A stretch of 64,000 nucleotides of DNA from Oscillospiraceae bacterium (GTDB lineage Bacteria; Bacillota; Clostridia; Oscillospirales; Ruminococcaceae): positions 62,001 through 126,000 of the forward strand of contig JAFTVU010000011.1 of the NCBI GenBank assembly GCA_017465665.1, written 5' to 3'. Under the pieces are notes generated by a model that was not told the origin of the DNA, did not search any database, and was given only the letters and a program-made list of their open reading frames with translations. The translations under genes and the position numbers were made by a program. Each line of letters starts with the position of its first letter. Position 1 is the stretch's first letter. Positions 33,955 through 44,300 of this stretch are shown piece by piece.

Positions 33955-35025
33955 TTATATTCTTATAAGCTTTTTAGTGGTGATCGTAAGGTTTTCGCAG
34001 CCATTTTCAGTGACAAGCACCATATCCTCAATACGAACACCGTACTTTCCTGAGATATATGCACCGGGCTCCACTGTAACTATCATGCCCTCGTGCAGCA
34101 TTGATGTGCTCTTGCGTGAGAGCGTAGGCGCTTCGTGTATCTCCAGACCAACACCGTGTCCCAGCCCGTGGCCGAAATACTTATCGTATCCGCCCCATCC
34201 CTGAAGCGTGCTTCTTGCAACACTGTCCACGACCTTGCCGCCGATATCCGCACGGATAGCCTTTAATCCGTCCAGATTTGCATAGAACACCGCGTTATAC
34301 AGCTCCTCCATCTCGGGGGTAGGCTCACCGATAACAAGAGTTCTCGTCATATCCGAGTGGTATCCATCAACCACTGCACCGAAATCCAGTGTCAGGAACT
34401 CGCCATCCTGCAGCGGTTTATCTGTAGGCACTGCATGGGGAGAAGCGGAATTGATTCCCGAAGCAGCTATAGTTTCAAACGAAAGATCATCAGCACCGCA
34501 ATCCATCATGTAATAGTTCAGCAGTGCCGCCACCTGCTTTTCTGTCATGCCCTTGCGCATACGCTCAAGCAAACGCTCAAAAGCAGCCTCCGCAATACGC
34601 TGAGCCTTGATGATGAGCTCCACCTCATCCCTGCTCTTTATCACACGCATACCGCTGATCTTGTCAGAGAGCCACGAACTGTTGTCAAGCTCCGCATAGA
34701 ACAGCTTTTCCTTGTACTCCTCAAACTCACGCAGGGTCATGTAGGCATTCTCCACCGAAAGCTTACGGATGTTATGCTTTATCATCAGATCCATAAGCTG
34801 GGAGCGCATATCCTCCATAAGGATGACAGCGCAATCCGTAACACGCTCACACGCCTTATCATAGTAGCGGGAATCTATGATAAGATAGGACTGCTCCTTA
34901 GTGACAAGAATAACACCTGCCGAGCTCTTGAAGCCGCAGAAATAACGGCGGCTTACATCGGATGTTATCAGCGCACCGTGGTTTTCATCAGAAAGCAGCT
35001 CTGAAAGCCTCGCAATATTATTCAT
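33955..35025 (-). CDS. Xaa-Pro aminopeptidase-like M24 metallopeptidase
   Basis: 356 residues: a creatinase-type N-terminal domain (1-125) and the pita-bread catalytic domain. The metal ligands are Asp in [10 protein letters not shown], Asp in SDMTRT, His in HGVGLEIHE, and Glu in TVEPGAY and VRIEDM. It removes N-terminal residues before proline. The ATG at 35025 overlaps the aroQ stop by 8 bases; a GTG at 35034 is an alternative. The aroQ, peptidase and efp order is common in clostridia. Confidence 0.92.
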   Translation of the reverse strand: MNNIARLSELLSDENHGALITSDVSRRYFCGFKSSAGVILVTKEQSYLIIDSRYYDKACERVTDCAVILMEDMRSQLMDLMIKHNIRKLSVENAYMTLREFEEYKEKLFYAELDNSSWLSDKISGMRVIKSRDEVELIIKAQRIAEAAFERLLERMRKGMTEKQVAALLNYYMMDCGADDLSFETIAASGINSASPHAVPTDKPLQDGEFLTLDFGAVVDGYHSDMTRTLVIGEPTPEMEELYNAVFYANLDGLKAIRADIGGKVVDSVARSTLQGWGGYDKYFGHGLGHGVGLEIHEAPTLSRKSTSMLHEGMIVTVEPGAYISGKYGVRIEDMVLVTENGCENLTITTKKLIRI

Positions 35026-35461
35026 GAGCCGCACCGAGCTTATTGTTCAGCGCATACAGACCAAGAATGTAGCTGTACTTGCCAAAGCCTGCAATGCTGC
35101 CGCAGCAAACAGGAGCAATAACCGAATTCTTTCTGAACTCATCGCGGCTGTTCACATTGGAAAGGTGCACCTCCACAACAGGTATCTTAATTGCGGAGAT
35201 AGCGTCGCGGATAGCATAGCTGTAATGAGTATACGCACCTGCGTTGAGTACAACACCTACGCAGTCAACACGTGCTTCATGCAGGCGATCTATAATGCCG
35301 CCCTCAGAATTGCTCTGGAAGAATGTAACATCATAGCCGAGCTCTCTTGCCGCTTCATATATCTCATCGTTGATGGATTTTAAGGTATCGCAGCCGTAAA
35401 TACCAGGCTCGCGCTCTCCCAGCAGATTGAGATTAGGTCCGTTAAGAACAAGTATCTTCAT
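35018..35461 (-). CDS. aroQ: Type II 3-dehydroquinate dehydratase
   Basis: 147 residues, the normal length. The start ILVLNGPNLNLLGEREPGIY holds the catalytic Arg and Tyr22. The catalytic His lies in VVEVHLSNV, and the glycine-rich GSIAGFGKYSY is near the end. It makes 3-dehydroshikimate in the shikimate pathway; it forms dodecamers. It overlaps the next gene by 8 bases, suggesting coupling. Confidence 0.95.
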   Translation of the reverse strand: MKILVLNGPNLNLLGEREPGIYGCDTLKSINDEIYEAARELGYDVTFFQSNSEGGIIDRLHEARVDCVGVVLNAGAYTHYSYAIRDAISAIKIPVVEVHLSNVNSRDEFRKNSVIAPVCCGSIAGFGKYSYILGLYALNNKLGAAHE

Positions 35462-35479
35462 ATATACCTCCCAAATTTA

Positions 35480-36322
35480 TCACAAGGATTCATAATAGCG
35501 TTTCATTTCAGCTGCATCCTCGGCCTGTGTACCGTCAGATTCGCAGATTATCGACGGAGCAAGCTTTCTTGCATACAGCTCCTCCATAAGCGGTCTGTAA
35601 TCAGGACCCCATGTGGTGTCCGCAAAGGTCACATGCCGCTTTTCTCCGCCTGTTGTAAATTCAATACGGCTGAAATGGATGTGCATATTTGAAAGACGCT
35701 CATGTCCCAGCTTGTGCTCGATATAATCAAGTATCCGTGCGTAGTCCTCACGATTCTGTATGCCGCCGAGCGTTCTCGCATTGAGATGTCCGAAATCCAC
35801 ACAGGGCAGGAAGCGTTCATCCACGCCGCACAGCTCCACGACTTCCTCGAGAGTACCAAGCTGATTTATCTTGCCCATCGTTTCGGGGCAGATAATGATA
35901 TCGGAAAGTCCCGCTTCATCCAGTGCCACCTGAGCTCTTTTCAGTGTATCGAACGCAAGGGCGGTAGCTTCTTCTCTGCTCATCTTAGAACAAGAGCCCG
36001 AGTGCACCACTATCTTTCTTGCGCCGACTGTTGCAGCCGCATGCGCTGACTGCAGGATATAATCCACGCTCTTCAGCCGAGTTTCCTCCTCCACAGAAGA
36101 AAGAGAAATGAAATACGGCGCGTGAAGAGTAACGTTGATAGAATTCTCCGTTGCCAGATCTTTCATCATCGAAACTGTATTTGCACTGAGCCTTACTCCT
36201 CTGCCGCACTCTATCTCATAGCCGTTAAGACCCATGCCGCTGAGATATTCAGGCAGATCCTGCGGAAACTTGCGCTTGCCCCAGCTGAGCGAATTGCCGC
36301 CGGGTCCGAATGTAATACCCAT
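35480..36322 (-). CDS. TIM-barrel endonuclease IV-like protein
   Basis: 280 residues of the AP endonuclease family 2 / xylose isomerase-like TIM barrel. Metal-binding blocks typical of endonuclease IV are present: LHAPYFISL, KIVVHSGSC, ICPETMGK, CVDFGHLNA and HIHFSRIE. Endonuclease IV cuts DNA at abasic sites using three zinc ions. Identity to true Nfo is plausible but not certain, since sugar-acting relatives share these motifs. The ATG at 36322 shares one base with the yqeG stop (TGATG). Confidence 0.8.
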   Translation of the reverse strand: MGITFGPGGNSLSWGKRKFPQDLPEYLSGMGLNGYEIECGRGVRLSANTVSMMKDLATENSINVTLHAPYFISLSSVEEETRLKSVDYILQSAHAAATVGARKIVVHSGSCSKMSREEATALAFDTLKRAQVALDEAGLSDIIICPETMGKINQLGTLEEVVELCGVDERFLPCVDFGHLNARTLGGIQNREDYARILDYIEHKLGHERLSNMHIHFSRIEFTTGGEKRHVTFADTTWGPDYRPLMEELYARKLAPSIICESDGTQAEDAAEMKRYYESL

Positions 36323-36822
36323 CACTTTACCTCCAGCTTGGAATAATCACGATGAAACACCATAGCCTCTATCTTGCGCTTAAGGCGGAAAGTCCATGTC
36401 TTTTCAAGGTGGAACGGCTCTACAAGTATAGTCCGAACTCCCGAAAACTTGCCTGCCAGCACATCAGTGAATATCTGATCGCCGATGACAACACAGTCAC
36501 GGCGTTTTACTCCCATAGCTTTCACCGCACGCCAAATTCCGAATGGCAGCGGCTTTGCTCCGTTAGCGGTAAACGGAAGCCCCAGCTTTGCCGCCAGAGG
36601 CGCTACGCGCTTATTTGTATTGTTGGATACCACGCGCATTCTGATCCCTGCGGCGCGCATCTTGTCCAGCCACTCGGTCACACCCTCCTCGGGGATAGGG
36701 TTTCCGTGCATGGAAAGGGTATTGTCAAGATCCAGCACCATTGCGGTGATGTTGTTTTCTCTGAGGAAATCCTCATCAATGGCAAGAACATTTTTCAACC
36801 AGAATCTGGGCTTAAACAGCAT
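36322..36822 (-). CDS. yqeG: YqeG-family HAD phosphatase
   Basis: 166 residues, HAD IIIA type. Motif I is VLDLDNTL, motif II VVSNNTNKR, motif III the Lys in KPLPFG, and motif IV VIGDQIFTD. It is the Firmicutes YqeG type, related to mitochondrial PGP phosphatase; in B. subtilis its role is still unsettled. It is coupled to the endonuclease-like gene. Confidence 0.92.
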   Translation of the reverse strand: MLFKPRFWLKNVLAIDEDFLRENNITAMVLDLDNTLSMHGNPIPEEGVTEWLDKMRAAGIRMRVVSNNTNKRVAPLAAKLGLPFTANGAKPLPFGIWRAVKAMGVKRRDCVVIGDQIFTDVLAGKFSGVRTILVEPFHLEKTWTFRLKRKIEAMVFHRDYSKLEVK

Positions 36823-36832
36823 AAGTCCTCCA

Positions 36833-37192
36833 TCATGTATATTTATTGATCCTGTAAAGCAGCTTTTTCTTTGCTTTCACTTCATTCTTATTATTCTTAT
36901 CAGTGAGTATCTTTATATCAATTCTGATGATATCATCAGAGCATTGTTCAGCATAAACATAATTTGCCGCTGTTGCGTACTTCGGTTTAAGCGCTTCGGG
37001 ACGGAATTTATCCCTTATCGTTTCGTAGAATTCCGCGCCTACCTCGCTTGCCGTATTTATCTCTATCCGTATATGATTTACGATGAGCACATCGCTTTCG
37101 AGCGTTTCATTCTCCAGCTTATAGCCCTTGACCATACCTATATCACGGTAGACATAATGCTTTGTTACTTCTTCCCGTTCCTTTTTCTTCAT
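36833..37192 (-). CDS. Protein of unknown function beside yqeG
   Basis: 119 residues from the ATG at 37192, which follows GGAGG by 5 bases; the open frame extends further but without a ribosome site. The ends are very basic (KKKEREE; KAKKKLLYRINK), with an alternating beta-like centre (DVLIVNHIRIEINTAS). No membrane segment. I do not recognise it. It lies between rpsU and yqeG. Confidence 0.6.
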   Translation of the reverse strand: MKKKEREEVTKHYVYRDIGMVKGYKLENETLESDVLIVNHIRIEINTASEVGAEFYETIRDKFRPEALKPKYATAANYVYAEQCSDDIIRIDIKILTDKNNKNEVKAKKKLLYRINKYT

Positions 37193-37287
37193 GAACGCCT
37201 CCGCATTGCGACAGATATGAATTAAAGCGGACAGATACCTGCCCGCTTCAACCATTTGTTTTTAAGTAGCAATTGCCGATTCTAAAA

Positions 37288-37461
37288 TCAGAACTTGCGC
37301 TTGCGAGCAGCCTCAGACTTCTTCTTACGCTTTACCGAAGGCTTCTCGTAATGCTCTCTCTTACGAACCTCAGCGAGAACGCCGTCTCTAGCGCAAGAAC
37401 GCTTGAAACGCTTCAGAGCAGTATCAAGAGACTCATTTTTGTTCAGACGAACTTCTGCCAT
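37288..37461 (-). CDS. rpsU: 30S ribosomal protein S21
   Basis: 57 residues, full length for S21: it starts [20 protein letters not shown] and ends in a Lys/Arg-rich helix ([14 protein letters not shown]). S21 binds the platform of the small subunit near the anti-Shine-Dalgarno sequence. GGGAGGG lies 7 bases before the ATG. It has its own consensus promoter, so it can be made apart from the genes around it. Confidence 0.96.
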   Translation of the reverse strand: MAEVRLNKNESLDTALKRFKRSCARDGVLAEVRKREHYEKPSVKRKKKSEAARKRKF

Positions 37462-37532
37462 CTATATCCCTCCCTTTGCCACAAGGCATAGGTTATCTAC
37501 AAAAAAGTAGTTATACAAAAAGTATATGTTTT

Positions 37533-37561
37533 ATTATACATCACATACACAAATTTGTCAA
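37533..37561 (-). promoter_or_regulatory. rpsU promoter
   Basis: Minus strand: TTGACA (37561-37556), 17 bases, TATAAT (37538-37533). A perfect consensus, about 70 bases before the rpsU start, in the gap after rsfS. Confidence 0.85.
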
Positions 37562-37603
37562 GTGGTTATCACGATTTTTATAGAAAATTTTTCTTGTTTT
37601 CTA

Positions 37604-37960
37604 TCAGTCGATCACAAGATCGCTGATATCAACAGGTGTTCCGTCAGCCCAGAGATGCTCCAGCTGATAGAAATCACGCTCGGATTCAAGGAACACATGA
37701 ACGATAACATCGATATAATCAAGGCATATCCAAGTCTTGCTCTGGTAGCCCTCGATGCTCTTGGGCTTAACGCCTCTCTCGCCGAGCTGGTACTCCACCT
37801 CATCCGCAAGTGCCTTTACCTGTGTGGTACTGGTTGCGGAAGCGATAACAAAGTAATTCGCAAGGATTGTGAGATCGTCTACCTTGAGAACCTTTATATC
37901 CTTAGCTTTCTTGGAATCCAGCGCCTTAACGGCTACTTCATATTCTTCTCTGTCTGTCAT
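37604..37960 (-). CDS. rsfS: Ribosome silencing factor
   Basis: 118 residues of the RsfS/Iojap family. It contains ADEVEYQLGERG and WICLDYIDVIVHVF, the conserved core. It binds L14 and blocks subunit joining when nutrients run low. The start overlaps the yqeK stop by 4 bases. The nadD-yqeK-rsfS order is standard in Firmicutes. Confidence 0.95.
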   Translation of the reverse strand: MTDREEYEVAVKALDSKKAKDIKVLKVDDLTILANYFVIASATSTTQVKALADEVEYQLGERGVKPKSIEGYQSKTWICLDYIDVIVHVFLESERDFYQLEHLWADGTPVDISDLVID

Positions 37961-38550
37961 AAGCTTAGTTTCTCCTTATTGAACTGCATATAGTAATTGT
38001 ATGCCTCAGTGGTGTAGCGCGGAAGCATTCCGCACTTTTTGCACACGCTCTCTATGTTGTATATAAGTGCTACGGACATCGCAATATTTATATCATCATA
38101 GCATATCTTTCTGAATTTGTCAACGTCCTTGTAGTCCCTGTCCTCGGATATCATATCACCCAGATACACTATCTTCTGGAGCAGAGTAAGGCCTGCATTT
38201 CCTATCGTATGGAAGCGTATCGCACCGATGATCTCCTCATCCTCCAGCTTCAGCTCGTCACGCACATAAGCCGCACCTGCTACCGCATGCCATAGAGCAG
38301 GCGTGTCACACTCGGCAGCATCAGGAGCTAAGCCGCTGTTCACTGTCATCTCACGCTGAAGCTCCTTGCTCTCCTCTTTCATGACATCATGCAGAAGCCC
38401 CGCAAGATAGCAGCGCTTCTTATCCGCGCCGTTGCGCTCCGCCAGATCATAGCAAGCCTCTGCCACATTCATGCTGTGATTGAAGCGCTTTTTTGAAAGC
38501 CGTTCCTTTATGAGCTTTTCGTATGCGTCAAATTCCTCGTATCTGCTCAA
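37957..38550 (-). CDS. yqeK: HD-domain hydrolase YqeK
   Basis: 197 residues. HD-domain metal ligands are seen in RFNHSMNVAEA, AGLLHDVMKEE and LWHAVAGAAY. YqeK proteins split Ap4A symmetrically into two ADP. It lies 3 bases after nadD and overlaps rsfS by 4 bases. Confidence 0.93.
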   Translation of the reverse strand: MSRYEEFDAYEKLIKERLSKKRFNHSMNVAEACYDLAERNGADKKRCYLAGLLHDVMKEESKELQREMTVNSGLAPDAAECDTPALWHAVAGAAYVRDELKLEDEEIIGAIRFHTIGNAGLTLLQKIVYLGDMISEDRDYKDVDKFRKICYDDINIAMSVALIYNIESVCKKCGMLPRYTTEAYNYYMQFNKEKLSL

Positions 38551-38553
38551 AGA

Positions 38554-39144
38554 TCAGCCCTCCCGATAAAGTCCGCTCTGCGCGATGTACTCAGCGACGC
38601 CGTCCGGCACAAGATCTGATATATCCCCGCCCCTTGCCGCTTTTTCGCGTATCTCGGTAGAGGATATCTCGATAGCCTGAGTCGGCAGCACTTTTATACG
38701 TCCCATCTCATTGGCAAACTCCATCATATCCACAAGGCTGTCATTGTCGCGTGCCACTGCACACACCTTGGTCTCCTTGAGGATGGACTCATACTTATAC
38801 CACTTATCAAAACTGAACAGCATATCTCCGCCGATGAGCAGGAAGAACTGATCCTCAGGATACAGCGACTTCAGCTCACGGATGGTGTTGATAGTAAAGC
38901 TCTTTCCGCCGAGCTTCACCTCGATATCGCTTATCTCCGCACCCTCTATATGGCCAAAGGCGCGGCGGCACATTTCAGCTCTGTCCTCAAACGGAGCCAG
39001 CTTTGTTTTCTTATGGGGCGAATCATATGTGGGGATTATCAGCAGTCTTTTCAGCTTGAGCTGCTTCACCGCTTCCTCTGCGAGCCTTACATGGCCTTTA
39101 TGCACAGGGTTGAAAGCTCCACCGAATATACCTGTCTTAATCAA
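38554..39144 (-). CDS. nadD: Nicotinate-nucleotide adenylyltransferase
   Basis: 196 residues. The nucleotidyltransferase start is IFGGAFNPVHKGH, and the second signature ISSTEIREKAARG lies near the C-terminus. It makes deamido-NAD from nicotinate mononucleotide and ATP. It overlaps yhbY by 8 bases. Confidence 0.95.
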   Translation of the reverse strand: MIKTGIFGGAFNPVHKGHVRLAEEAVKQLKLKRLLIIPTYDSPHKKTKLAPFEDRAEMCRRAFGHIEGAEISDIEVKLGGKSFTINTIRELKSLYPEDQFFLLIGGDMLFSFDKWYKYESILKETKVCAVARDNDSLVDMMEFANEMGRIKVLPTQAIEISSTEIREKAARGGDISDLVPDGVAEYIAQSGLYREG

Positions 39145-39433
39145 GCTCTATCACCCTCTTCTTCGGGTCCTTGCTTCTTCTCCAAAGCACGAACTTACGT
39201 CCGATGACCTGTACCACATCAGCGTTAAGCTGCTGTGCTATCTCGTCCGCTGCCTCTCTTGCGGTGTATTCGCAGTTCTCCTGCACGCCCACCTTGATAA
39301 GCTCGCGGCTCTCCAGAACATCGTCAAGCTGCTTTACCAGCTCCTCTCCGATACCGTTCTTTCCTACGAAAAATATTGCATTGTAGCCCTGCGCGATAGA
39401 GCGCAGATGTGCTCTCTGTTTACTTGTAAGCAT
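39137..39433 (-). CDS. yhbY: YhbY-type RNA-binding protein
   Basis: 98 residues, a single CRM domain. The start LTSKQRAHLRSIA and the GxxG loop in VGKNGIGEEL are diagnostic. It is linked to ribosome assembly. Overlaps on both sides (1 base with rdgB, 8 with nadD). Confidence 0.93.
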   Translation of the reverse strand: MLTSKQRAHLRSIAQGYNAIFFVGKNGIGEELVKQLDDVLESRELIKVGVQENCEYTAREAADEIAQQLNADVVQVIGRKFVLWRRSKDPKKRVIELD

Positions 39434-40149
39434 CAGTTAAATTTCTCCTTAAGTATATCGCTAAGCTGTTCGAAAGCTCTGGCACGGTGACTGATCCTGT
39501 TCTTCTCATCCTCACCGATGGTAGCCATGCTCTCATCCTCATTCAGCATAAATATAGGATCGTAGCCAAAGCCGTTGTCACCTATCATTTCATCGCCTAT
39601 GTAGCCCTCTACCGTACCATTCACGTTGAATTCCTCTTCCTCGTTGTAAATGAAGTAGATGGAGCACACAAAACGTGCCTCCCTGAGTGAACGGTCAACG
39701 CCGTGCATCTCATCAAGCACTTTCTGACAACGCTCCTTGTCGGTAGCGTTCTCTCCCGCATAGCGCGCGGAATAGATACCGGGTGCACCATTGAGAAAGT
39801 CTATCTCAAGACCGCTGTCGTCAGCGATGGTAGGAAGTCCCGTAGCCTCGAAGACTGCGCGTGCCTTGATGTGCGCGTTCTCCTGGAACGTCTCGCCGTC
39901 CTCGATTATCTCATCTGTAAAGCCTGCCTGACGCATGGATATCACATCAAATCCAAAAGGCTCAAGCAGCTTTCCGAATTCACGGAGCTTGCCCTGGTTA
40001 TTTGTTGCGATTATCAGCTGCTGTCGCATGTCGCCCTCTGTTACGGCACATCCGTGTGCCGCTTTGGGGCGACCGCTACAGCATCCGTGCTGTCGGTCAG
40101 GCATACTCGCGGCAGGTTTGTCTTCGGCAGAAATATTATGCTGTATCAT
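39433..40149 (-). CDS. rdgB: XTP/dITP diphosphatase with extra N-terminal segment
   Basis: 238 residues from the ATG at 40149, which follows AAAGGA at good spacing. The RdgB/HAM1 core starts only near residue 41 (LIIATNNQGKLREF), with later ADDSGLEID, FGYDPIF and ISHRARAFEQL. It hydrolyses non-canonical purine triphosphates such as dITP and XTP. The first 40 residues have no counterpart in the family and are encoded largely by two palindromes. A second possible start, ATG at 40029 with GAGGG upstream, would give the normal length. Confidence 0.92.
   Translation of the reverse strand: MIQHNISAEDKPAASMPDRQHGCCSGRPKAAHGCAVTEGDMRQQLIIATNNQGKLREFGKLLEPFGFDVISMRQAGFTDEIIEDGETFQENAHIKARAVFEATGLPTIADDSGLEIDFLNGAPGIYSARYAGENATDKERCQKVLDEMHGVDRSLREARFVCSIYFIYNEEEEFNVNGTVEGYIGDEMIGDNGFGYDPIFMLNEDESMATIGEDEKNRISHRARAFEQLSDILKEKFN
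40044..40098. repeat. Two palindromes with the same TCCG loop inside the rdgB 5' end
   Basis: CGGCACA-TCCG-TGTGCCG at 40044-40061 (7 bp) and ACAGCA-TCCG-TGCTGT at 40078-40093. The second is extended by GACCG/CGGTC (40071-40075 with 40094-40098) around a two-base bulge. They may be a small inserted repeat, or hairpins that act on translation of rdgB. Confidence 0.5.
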
Positions 40150-40191
40150 ATTATATCCTTTCACAAATATATTATCTGTTTTCTCAAACTC

Positions 40192-41349
40192 TTATTCAAA
40201 GAGTGCGTTTACATAATCCTCGGGAATAAAGGGCTGAAGATCATCGATCTTCTCTCCCACACCAACGAGCTTAACGGGAATACCCAGCTCATTCTTTATC
40301 GGGATGATGATACCGCCCTTTGCAGTACCGTCAAGCTTCGTAAGCGCAATACCCGTGATCTCCGCTGTTTCACTGAACAGCTTAGCCTGATTAACGGCGT
40401 TCTGTCCTGTGGTGGCGTCAAGTACGAGCAGGGTCTCTATCTTCGCATCAGGCAGCTCTCTTGTGATAACTCTCGCTATCTTTTTAAGCTCCTCCATAAG
40501 GTGCTTTTTATTGTGCAGACGTCCTGCCGTATCACACAGCACCACATCCGCATTTCTTGCCTTGGCTGCACATATAGCGTCAAATACGACTGCCGCAGGA
40601 TCGCTGCCCTCGGAGTGCTTTACTATATCCACTCCCGCACGGTCCGTCCAGACATTTAGCTGATCTATCGCCGCCGCACGGAACGTATCCGCTGCCGCCA
40701 CTATTACTTTCTTTCCCTGTGCTTTCAGGTTAGCGGAAAGCTTGCCGATAGTGGTCGTCTTGCCTGCGCCGTTTACGCCTATCACCATGATAACAGAGGG
40801 TCTGGACGAAAGATCCAGCTCATTACCGCCTGTCAGCATTTCTGCGATTATATCCTTCAGCAGCTGCTTCACATCATTCGGATCTGTTGCACCTGTACGC
40901 TTTACAGCGGCTCTAAGCTGATCGCAGATATCCATAGATGTCTCCGCTCCGATATCGGAAAGGATGAGCATCTCCTCAAGCTCCTCGAAAAAGTCCTCGT
41001 CTATCTTCGTGAAGCTGTTCATCAGCAGCTCTATCCTGCCAAGGAAACCATCCTTGGTCTTTTTCAGACCATTCTTCAGCTTTTCAAAAAAGCCTATCTT
41101 TCGTTCAGGCTGTTCCTCGTCCGCTTCCTGCTCTGCAGCTTCTTCGGTCTCCTCTGCCGTATCATCGGCAGGCTCGTCCTCAGGAAGCGCTTCTTCCTCA
41201 ACGGTCGCATTCTCCTCTGTTATGGGAGCGTCCTCAACCTCAGGAGCATCCTCATCGGCAAGCTCCTCGGCGGTCATTTCCTCGGGAAGCTGTTCCAGCT
41301 CCTCGGTATCTTCCTGCTTTTTCTTCTTGAATCTATCAAAAAGCCCCAT
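40192..41349 (-). CDS. ftsY: Signal recognition particle receptor FtsY
   Basis: 385 residues. After a basic start (FDRFKKKKQ) comes a strongly acidic region to about residue 85, as in other FtsY proteins that touch membranes. The N domain and SRP GTPase follow: GVNGAGKTTTIGKL, DTAGRLHNK, and TKLDGTAKGG. It receives ribosome-SRP complexes at the membrane. It lies 12 bases after smc. Confidence 0.97.
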   Translation of the reverse strand: MGLFDRFKKKKQEDTEELEQLPEEMTAEELADEDAPEVEDAPITEENATVEEEALPEDEPADDTAEETEEAAEQEADEEQPERKIGFFEKLKNGLKKTKDGFLGRIELLMNSFTKIDEDFFEELEEMLILSDIGAETSMDICDQLRAAVKRTGATDPNDVKQLLKDIIAEMLTGGNELDLSSRPSVIMVIGVNGAGKTTTIGKLSANLKAQGKKVIVAAADTFRAAAIDQLNVWTDRAGVDIVKHSEGSDPAAVVFDAICAAKARNADVVLCDTAGRLHNKKHLMEELKKIARVITRELPDAKIETLLVLDATTGQNAVNQAKLFSETAEITGIALTKLDGTAKGGIIIPIKNELGIPVKLVGVGEKIDDLQPFIPEDYVNALFE

Positions 41350-41361
41350 ATTACCTCCATG

Positions 41362-44300
41362 TTACTTGAGTTCTACATCCAGCTCGTCGGTGAGCTCACG
41401 GCGCAGAAGTCTGGAAACACCCTTCTCCTGCATAAATACACCGTAAAGCACGTCACAGCCCTCGATAGTACCTCTTCTGTGGGTAATGACCATAAGCTGT
41501 GTCTGCTTTGCAAACTGGTTCAGATATGTAATGTACTTGTCAACATTAACATCGTCAAGCGCCGCGTCCACCTCGTCCAGCATACAGAAAGGTGTGGGAC
41601 GATGCTTGAGTATCGCAAGATAAATTGTGATGGCCACCATCGTCTGCTCGCCGCCCGAAAGAGATATCAGGTTCTTTATTACCTTACCGGGAGGTGCAGC
41701 GTTTATCTCGATTCCCGAATTAAGCACATCCTCAGGATCTGTAAGCTCCAGCTCCGCCTTTGCACCGTCACCGAAGATGGTAACGAATATCTCCTTGAAG
41801 TGCTTGTTGATATCCTCAAAGCTGTGCAGGAAACGCGTCTTGATATCCGCTGTCAGCTGCTCTATCAGTTTTTCAAGCTCTGCCTTGGATCTTTCGATAT
41901 CCGCAAGCTGTGCGGTCTGGAATTCATATCTCTCGGAGACTGTGCGGTATTCCTCGATAGAATCCATATTTACGCTTCCGAGAGCGCTTATGCGCTTATT
42001 GAGCTCGGTGAGATCATTCTCAGCCGCCATCAGGTTTTCAAGCGGCTTTGCCTGCTCAACAGCCATGGAAACGGTCAGCTCATAGCGGTCATACAACAGC
42101 TTTACGATACTGTCGTAATCTCTCTGAACGCCTGCACGGCGCTCTTCAAGTCTTGCCACCTCACGGTTGAACTTTTCCTTGTTATCGGTAGCCTCACGCA
42201 CATCCCTGTGCATGCTCTCAATGCTCTTTTCAAGCTGTGTAACTTCCTCAGTACAACGTGCGATATCATCCTCGTTCTCAGTGAGATCCTCTGTCTGCTG
42301 CTGGATGCTGAGCTTCACGCGCTCTATCTCAAGGCGGATGTCATTATCCTGACTATCCAGCTTCTCCATTGCCTCTCTGAAGCCACCGCTGTTCTCAAAC
42401 AGCATTCTGCGGTTATTCTCAACAGCACGTATCTCTCCGCGGAAAGCGTCTATATCCTTTCCTGCAGTTATCTCATCGATATTTATCTGAGATATCTCAT
42501 CAGAAAGCGCCCTGATGCTCTGTGCAGCGGTGTCACGCTCCGTTCCCGAAGCGGATAACTGCTCTTCAAGCAGTGCTATCTTATTATCTGTTTCAACAAC
42601 AACAGCATCGTTTTCGGATACTATCTTCTTCTGCTGCTCTATCTGCATATCGAAACGCTGTACAGTGAGCTTTGCGGTCTCTCCCTGCTGCGAAAGCTGT
42701 GAGATAAGGCTGTCCAGACGTGAGATATCCGCGTTGATACGGATCTCCTCATTGTCAAGATCACGCAGCTCGTCCTGCATACCCTCCATCTCGATGGTGA
42801 ACTTCGCACTCTCTGCCTGATACTGACGGAACGCCTCGCTCTTTTCGTTCTGGGACTGGCGCAGCTTTGTTATCTCGCTGTAAAGGGTCTCTATCTCCTG
42901 CTTACGGGAGATGATACCTCCTGCGCTTACCTTACTACCACCCGTAAACGAACCGCCTGCATTTACCACCTGACCATCAAGTGTTACTATACGGAACTTG
43001 TTGCCGTAGCGCTTTCCGATATAAGCGGCAGTATCGATATCGTCAACTACTGCGGTCGTTCCGAGAAGATACTTCACTATCTCGCTGTATTCATCATCAT
43101 ACTGTACAAGCTCGCTTGCAATGCCCTCAAAGCCATCCTCCATATCAAGACGCGGCTCGTTGAGGGAACGACCCTTTATACTCGTAAGCGGAAGCATGGT
43201 AGCACGGCCCGCATTGGTCTCCTTGAGGAAACGGATACAGCGCTTTGCTGTTTCCTCGTTATCTACGATTATATGCTGCATAACAGGCTGGAGCACCGTT
43301 TCAATAGCTGTAACGTAACGCTCCTCCACACCGATTATATATGCAACTATGCCGTGGATACCTCCGATACGTCCCGATTTGGACGCTCTCAGGATATCCT
43401 TTACGCTGCGGTAGTAGCCCTCCATGCTGTTTTCCACATCACGGAGGACGTTATATCTCTGCTGCTTGCTGCCAAGCTCACGCTCGACCTCTTCAAGAGC
43501 TTCCTTAGCTTCGTTCATGCGGCGCTTCTTGCCATCATAAAGTCGCTCATAGCCTGCCAGCTTATTCTTGGTATCCGCGCGCTTTGCAGTCACCTCGGCA
43601 AGCTGCTTTGCTGCCGCTTCCTTACCCTCGGTATACTCTTTCAGCTTCGTTTCGCTGTCATTGAGTCCCTCAAGAAAGATGCGTTTCTGCTCGCCTGCTT
43701 CATCCGCGGCACGTTCAGCCTGCGCAGAACGCACACTTGCTTCGCCTCTGTCACGGTAGCACTGAGCCAGTGCAGATTCCAGCTCGGAATAAGCCTTATC
43801 CGCCTCTGCACTCTGTCCTGCTATCTCATCCAGCTTCGACTGTACCTCACTGCGCTTTATTCCGAGTGCAGCGATCTCCTGCTCCTTTGCAGATATCTTC
43901 TGCTCTATCGCTTTAATATCATCATCGTAGCTTCGGCTGCTCTTTTCAGCGTCTGCAAGCTGCTGAGCAAGCTCTGTACGGCGCTGCTCGTTATGGCGCA
44001 GATCATTTTCAAGCACCTGAACGCTTGCACGCTTTTCAGCTATCTCATCATTTACGAACTGCTTGTTCCTGCGGAAGCGCTCCAGCTCCGCCTGTATCTT
44101 CATGCGCTTTTCAGAGGATGCCTCGATGCTGTCCTCCAGCTTCTGGATATCACGCTCGTAATGCTCGCTCTCTGCACGGTTCAGCAGCAGATCGTCATCC
44201 AGTTTTTTCAGATCATCACGGCGATTCGAGAGCCTTGCAGTGCTTACGGAGATCTCCAGCTCCTTCTTCTCTGCATAGAGCTCCGCTGCAAGAGCTGCCT

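Noticed and set aside
32841-33968. 375-codon plus-strand open frame across efp and the zinc-ribbon gene
   Set aside because: It spans two well-supported minus-strand genes in antisense and has no plausible start region.
41359-42558. 399-codon plus-strand open frame opposite smc (also 43273-44469)
   Set aside because: Antisense to the conserved ATPase and coiled-coil parts of SMC; Cys/Leu-rich shadow sequence.
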